DNA of 10,539 bases, taken from assembly GCA_959027945.1 (NCBI GenBank), contig CAUFRO010000055.1, positions 1 to 10,539 on the forward strand, in the 5' to 3' direction. This DNA comes from an uncultured Collinsella sp. GTDB lineage: Bacteria > Actinomycetota > Coriobacteriia > Coriobacteriales > Coriobacteriaceae. Under the pieces are notes generated by a model, which was not told the origin of the DNA, made no database searches, and was given only the letters and a program-made list of their open reading frames with translations. A program made the position numbers and the translations under genes. Position 1 is the stretch's first letter. The number at the start of each line of letters is the position of its first letter. This document shows positions 7,491-10,539 of the stretch, piece after piece.

Positions 7491-7544
7491 CACGGGCTAT
7501 AAAGACTGGTATTTCGCATCAAATACCAGTCTTTATAGCCCGTG
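7491..7544. repeat. Perfect 24-bp inverted repeat with 6-nt loop
   Basis: The arm 7491-7514, beginning CACGGGCTATAAAGACTGG, is repeated exactly inverted at 7521-7544, separated by CGCATC. It lies between divergent genes, so it terminates neither of them, and no T-run follows on either strand. Each arm contains TATAAAG, which resembles a -10 box on both strands. Like the foldback at 1488-1621, each arm starts with GGGC followed by an AT-rich TATA segment, so the two could be related elements. Confidence 0.92.
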
Positions 7545-7641
7545 GCAAATGAGCTACCCGTAAACCATGGGGAGAGGTCTGCAATTTATGCAGTTGATTG
7601 GCTGTTGAGGGTGGCAACGCCGCCTCGATAGGGTAACCTCA

Positions 7642-7686
7642 TTGATTGGTTTCGCGACAGCAACATAACGGTAATGTCGCGGAAAC
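7642..7686 (+). promoter_or_regulatory. Putative glnN promoter with GlnR-like dyad
   Basis: TTGATT (7642-7647) and CATAAC (7664-7669) form a plausible -35/-10 pair with a 16-nt spacer. Overlapping it is an inverted repeat: GTTTC-N6-GCAAC (7649-7664) facing GTAAT-N6-GAAAC (7671-7686). The actinobacterial nitrogen regulator GlnR recognises sites of the form GTnAC-N6-GAAAC, and both halves approximate this. Whether this lineage has a GlnR is not visible here. The dyad could also form a hairpin in RNA if transcription starts upstream of it. Confidence 0.4.
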
Positions 7687-7765
7687 ACGGCGAGTCTAAG
7701 CTATGACTCGTTCGTTAGTAATCAACACCGCTTCTCACGCGGTGCCGATACGAAGGGAGTTCCGT

Positions 7766-9853
<2,088 letters not shown>

Positions 9854-9884
9854 AGCGTAACTGACATATCGTCACGGTATTGAG

Positions 9885-9920
9885 CCGGGGTCCGCATCAT
9901 GCGGGCCCCGGTTTTTGTTT
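9885..9920 (+). terminator. Intrinsic terminator of glnN
   Basis: CCGGGG-T-CCGCA (9885-9896) pairs with TGCGG-G-CCCCGG (9900-9911) around a TCA loop, with one G-U pair, and TTTTTGTTT follows directly. It begins 32 nt after the glnN stop and has the classic form of a strong Rho-independent terminator. Confidence 0.93.
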
Positions 9921-9975
9921 GCGAAGGGCGCTTTGAAGCCCGTTTTGCCGCCGATATGCCTAGGTATAAAGGGTT

Positions 9976-10193
9976 GTGGACAAAAAACGTCAAATATGAG
10001 TACTGTCACAAGTCCTGTAGCATTATTTATTTGTAAAATATGTAGTGTTACGCAACATATGTACAAGTACTTAGCCGATAAACGTCTGTAATTCTTCCGC
10101 CGTAGGACGCCCGACGTCTAAATCGACTTCTAAAGGCATGAAATCGCTGTTACTAAAATGGTAACAGTACTCATATTTGCTATTTTTGCCCAC
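9976..10193. repeat. Inverted pair of a GTGG(A/G)CAAAAA...CAAATATGAGTACTGT motif
   Basis: The left copy (9976-10009, plus) and right copy (10161-10193, minus) share GTGG(A/G)CAAAAA, then 3-4 variable bases, then an identical 16-mer CAAATATGAGTACTGT (9991-10006; inverted at 10164-10179), then (C/T)AC. The core contains the palindrome AGTACT. The copies enclose about 150 bp, which could make this a small foldback mobile element. Equally, the motif may be a dispersed regulatory or promoter-like sequence that occurs twice by chance of orientation. No target-site duplication was found. Confidence 0.75.
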
Positions 10194-10208
10194 TGGCTTT
10201 GCGATGAT
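10071..10208 (-). pseudogene. Possible 3' remnant of a minus-strand gene
   Basis: The minus strand from about 10208 to a TAA at 10071 reads a protein-like sequence that includes KNSKYEYCYHFSNSDFM and then PLEVDLDVGRPTAEELQTFI, with sensible composition and no start codon backed by a ribosome-binding site. Upstream the frame runs into the 89-bp repeat, whose translation looks like repeat-derived nonsense. It may be the tail of a gene cut by repeat insertion. I do not recognise a family, and chance cannot be excluded at this length. Confidence 0.25.
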
Positions 10209-10215
10209 GCCGTGA

Positions 10216-10304
10216 TCCGCACCCTGCCGGGTTCGAATCACGGCACATGGGTAGCAAAAAGCCCGCCACCGCGAGGGCAACGGGCTCCTCAGTTTAAATG
10301 GTGC
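10216..10304. repeat. 89-bp direct repeat, copy 1
   Basis: This unit matches 10404-10492 without gaps at all but nine positions. Read on the plus strand it holds a tRNA T-loop-like GGGTTCGAATC; read on the minus strand it holds GCACCATTT followed by a terminator hairpin. In this copy the T-stem analogue has one mismatch, and a 9-bp inverted repeat TGCCGTGAT/ATCACGGCA surrounds the loop instead. No complete tRNA can be folded here. Confidence 0.88.
10256..10286 (-). terminator. Minus-strand intrinsic terminator in repeat copy 1
   Basis: On the minus strand AGCCCG and CGGGCT (10281-10286 with 10260-10265) close a stem extended by TTGCC with GGTGG, the first three pairs being G-U wobbles, and TTTTT follows. 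The plus-strand version would have A-C mismatches in the same places and only a weak tail. Confidence 0.65.
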
Positions 10305-10403
10305 TCCCAGCGGGATGTCCGCGTGCGGCTGACGCCGCCCGCTTTCGCCGCGTCGCTTCGCTCCTTGCGTGCTGCGTTGGAAAACGCTTCGCGTTTCCTC
10401 AGC
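10305..10403. other. GC-rich spacer between the two 89-bp repeats
   Basis: This stretch holds compact hairpins: GCGGC-TGAC-GCCGC (about 10325-10338) and a GGAAAACGC/GCGTTTCC hairpin with one bulge (10379-10398). On the minus strand it ends CGCTGGGAGCACCA at the start of copy 1, which resembles the acceptor end of a tRNA, but the T-arm before it is not intact. No gene is supported. Confidence 0.4.
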
Positions 10404-10492
10404 TCCGCACCCTGTCGGGTTCGAATCCCGGCATATCGGTAGCAAAAAGCCCGCTACCGCGAGGGTAACGGGCTCTTCAATTCAAATGGTGC
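10404..10492. repeat. 89-bp direct repeat, copy 2
   Basis: Second copy of the unit at 10216-10304, starting 188 bp downstream in the same orientation. Here the T-arm-like segment is intact (TCGGG-TTCGAAT-CCCGG on the plus strand), but no matching 5' acceptor strand, D-arm or anticodon arm precedes it, so it is not a complete tRNA gene. Confidence 0.88.
10444..10474 (-). terminator. Minus-strand intrinsic terminator in repeat copy 2
   Basis: On the minus strand AGCCCGTTACC pairs with GGTAGCGGGCT around a CTCGC loop, an 11-bp stem with one G-U pair, followed by TTTTT. It begins 7 nt after the TGA that ends the possible gene at the right edge, so it would terminate that transcript. Confidence 0.75.
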
Positions 10493-10539
10493 ACCGTTTG
10501 CGCATCTCCTCGAACCGAGGTGTGCGCAGTCGGCACAAT
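10482..10539 (-). CDS. Possible 3' end of a minus-strand gene entering from the right
   Basis: From the window edge the minus strand reads LCRLRTPRFEEMRKRCTI and then TGA at 10482-10484, directly before the terminator of repeat copy 2. The composition is protein-like and the terminator position fits, but only 18 codons are visible and the stop lies inside the repeat unit. No family can be named; a non-coding explanation is possible. Confidence 0.3.
   Translation of the reverse strand, partial: LCRLRTPRFEEMRKRCTI

Larger units (their letters stand above)
7341..7765. promoter_or_regulatory. Divergent metF/glnN control region
   Basis: The 425 nt between two divergent genes carry no credible gene. 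From left to right they hold the metF leader with a short palindrome GAGT-TTC-ACTC (about 7411-7421), the perfect 24-bp foldback at 7491-7544, a small CTGCA-ATTTA-TGCAG hairpin (about 7580-7594), two direct TTGATTGG copies (7594-7601, 7642-7649), and the dyad at 7649-7686 just before glnN. Confidence 0.6.
9921..10215. other. AT-rich intergenic island without a clear gene
   Basis: After the glnN terminator the sequence becomes visibly AT-rich from about 9960 to 10200, unlike the rest of the window. It contains the inverted motif pair (9976-10009, 10161-10193), a perfect 7-bp hairpin CTGTTAC/GTAACAG (10147-10167), and on the minus strand a protein-like frame ending at 10071. A 31-codon plus-strand frame (9996-10091) starts in the left motif copy but has no ribosome-binding site. 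I cannot assign a gene here. Confidence 0.5.

Noticed and set aside
7703..7765. Upstream in-frame ATG of glnN adding 21 residues
   Set aside because: No Shine-Dalgarno precedes ATG 7703, while ATG 7766 has AAGGGAG at good spacing and gives the usual GSIII N-terminus.
10350..10440. tRNA gene ending at the GGGTTCGAATCCC of repeat copy 2
   Set aside because: The T-arm is intact, but no 5' strand complementary to the expected acceptor 3' strand, no D-arm and no credible anticodon arm lie upstream.
10158..10442. 94-codon plus-strand frame and the longer minus-strand frame across the 89-bp repeats
   Set aside because: Most of their length is repeat and hairpin sequence, and neither has a ribosome-binding site. 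Only the minus-strand tail at 10071-10208 looked protein-like and is listed separately with low confidence.
10216..10492. CRISPR array
   Set aside because: There are only two long copies with nine differences and a 99-bp spacer, containing a terminator; no short regular repeats and no cas genes are present.

Overview
The window looks like part of a GC-rich chromosome from the Coriobacteriia, most likely a Collinsella-type gut actinobacterium. This is inferred from the high GC content, the type III glutamine synthetase, the split B12-dependent methionine synthase, the UPF0210 protein and the style of the short repeats. No rRNA gene or complete tRNA gene is present to confirm it.

Six genes lie on the minus strand. 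Read in their own direction from position 7340 leftwards they are: metF (methylenetetrahydrofolate reductase, 6468-7340), a stand-alone methionine synthase reactivation-domain protein (5680-6468), a metH lacking that domain (3112-5670), a UPF0210/DUF711 protein (1639-3003), a class I SAM-dependent methyltransferase (434-1321), and a YhbY-type RNA-binding protein that runs off the left edge (1-275). The first three form a tight operon. metF and the reactivation gene overlap by one base (TAATG), and the metH Shine-Dalgarno overlaps the stop codon of the reactivation gene. Together they form one pathway: MetF makes 5-methyl-THF, MetH moves the methyl group to homocysteine, and the reactivation protein rescues oxidised cobalamin using SAM.

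glnN (7766-9853) reads divergently on the plus strand and ends in a strong intrinsic terminator. The 425-bp gap between metF and glnN holds a perfect 24-bp foldback and, closer to glnN, a dyad that resembles actinobacterial GlnR half-sites.

The non-coding parts hold most of what is unusual: a nested foldback of about 134 bp between the UPF0210 and methyltransferase genes; the 24-bp foldback; an AT-rich island (about 9960-10200) bounded by inverted copies of a GTGG(A/G)CAAAAA...CAAATATGAGTACTGT motif; and two direct copies of an 89-bp unit at the right edge (10216-10304, 10404-10492), each carrying an intrinsic terminator that works only on the minus strand. I found no CRISPR array, transposase, phage gene or evident defence system. 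The coding part is ordinary core metabolism and the repeats are the part worth a second look.
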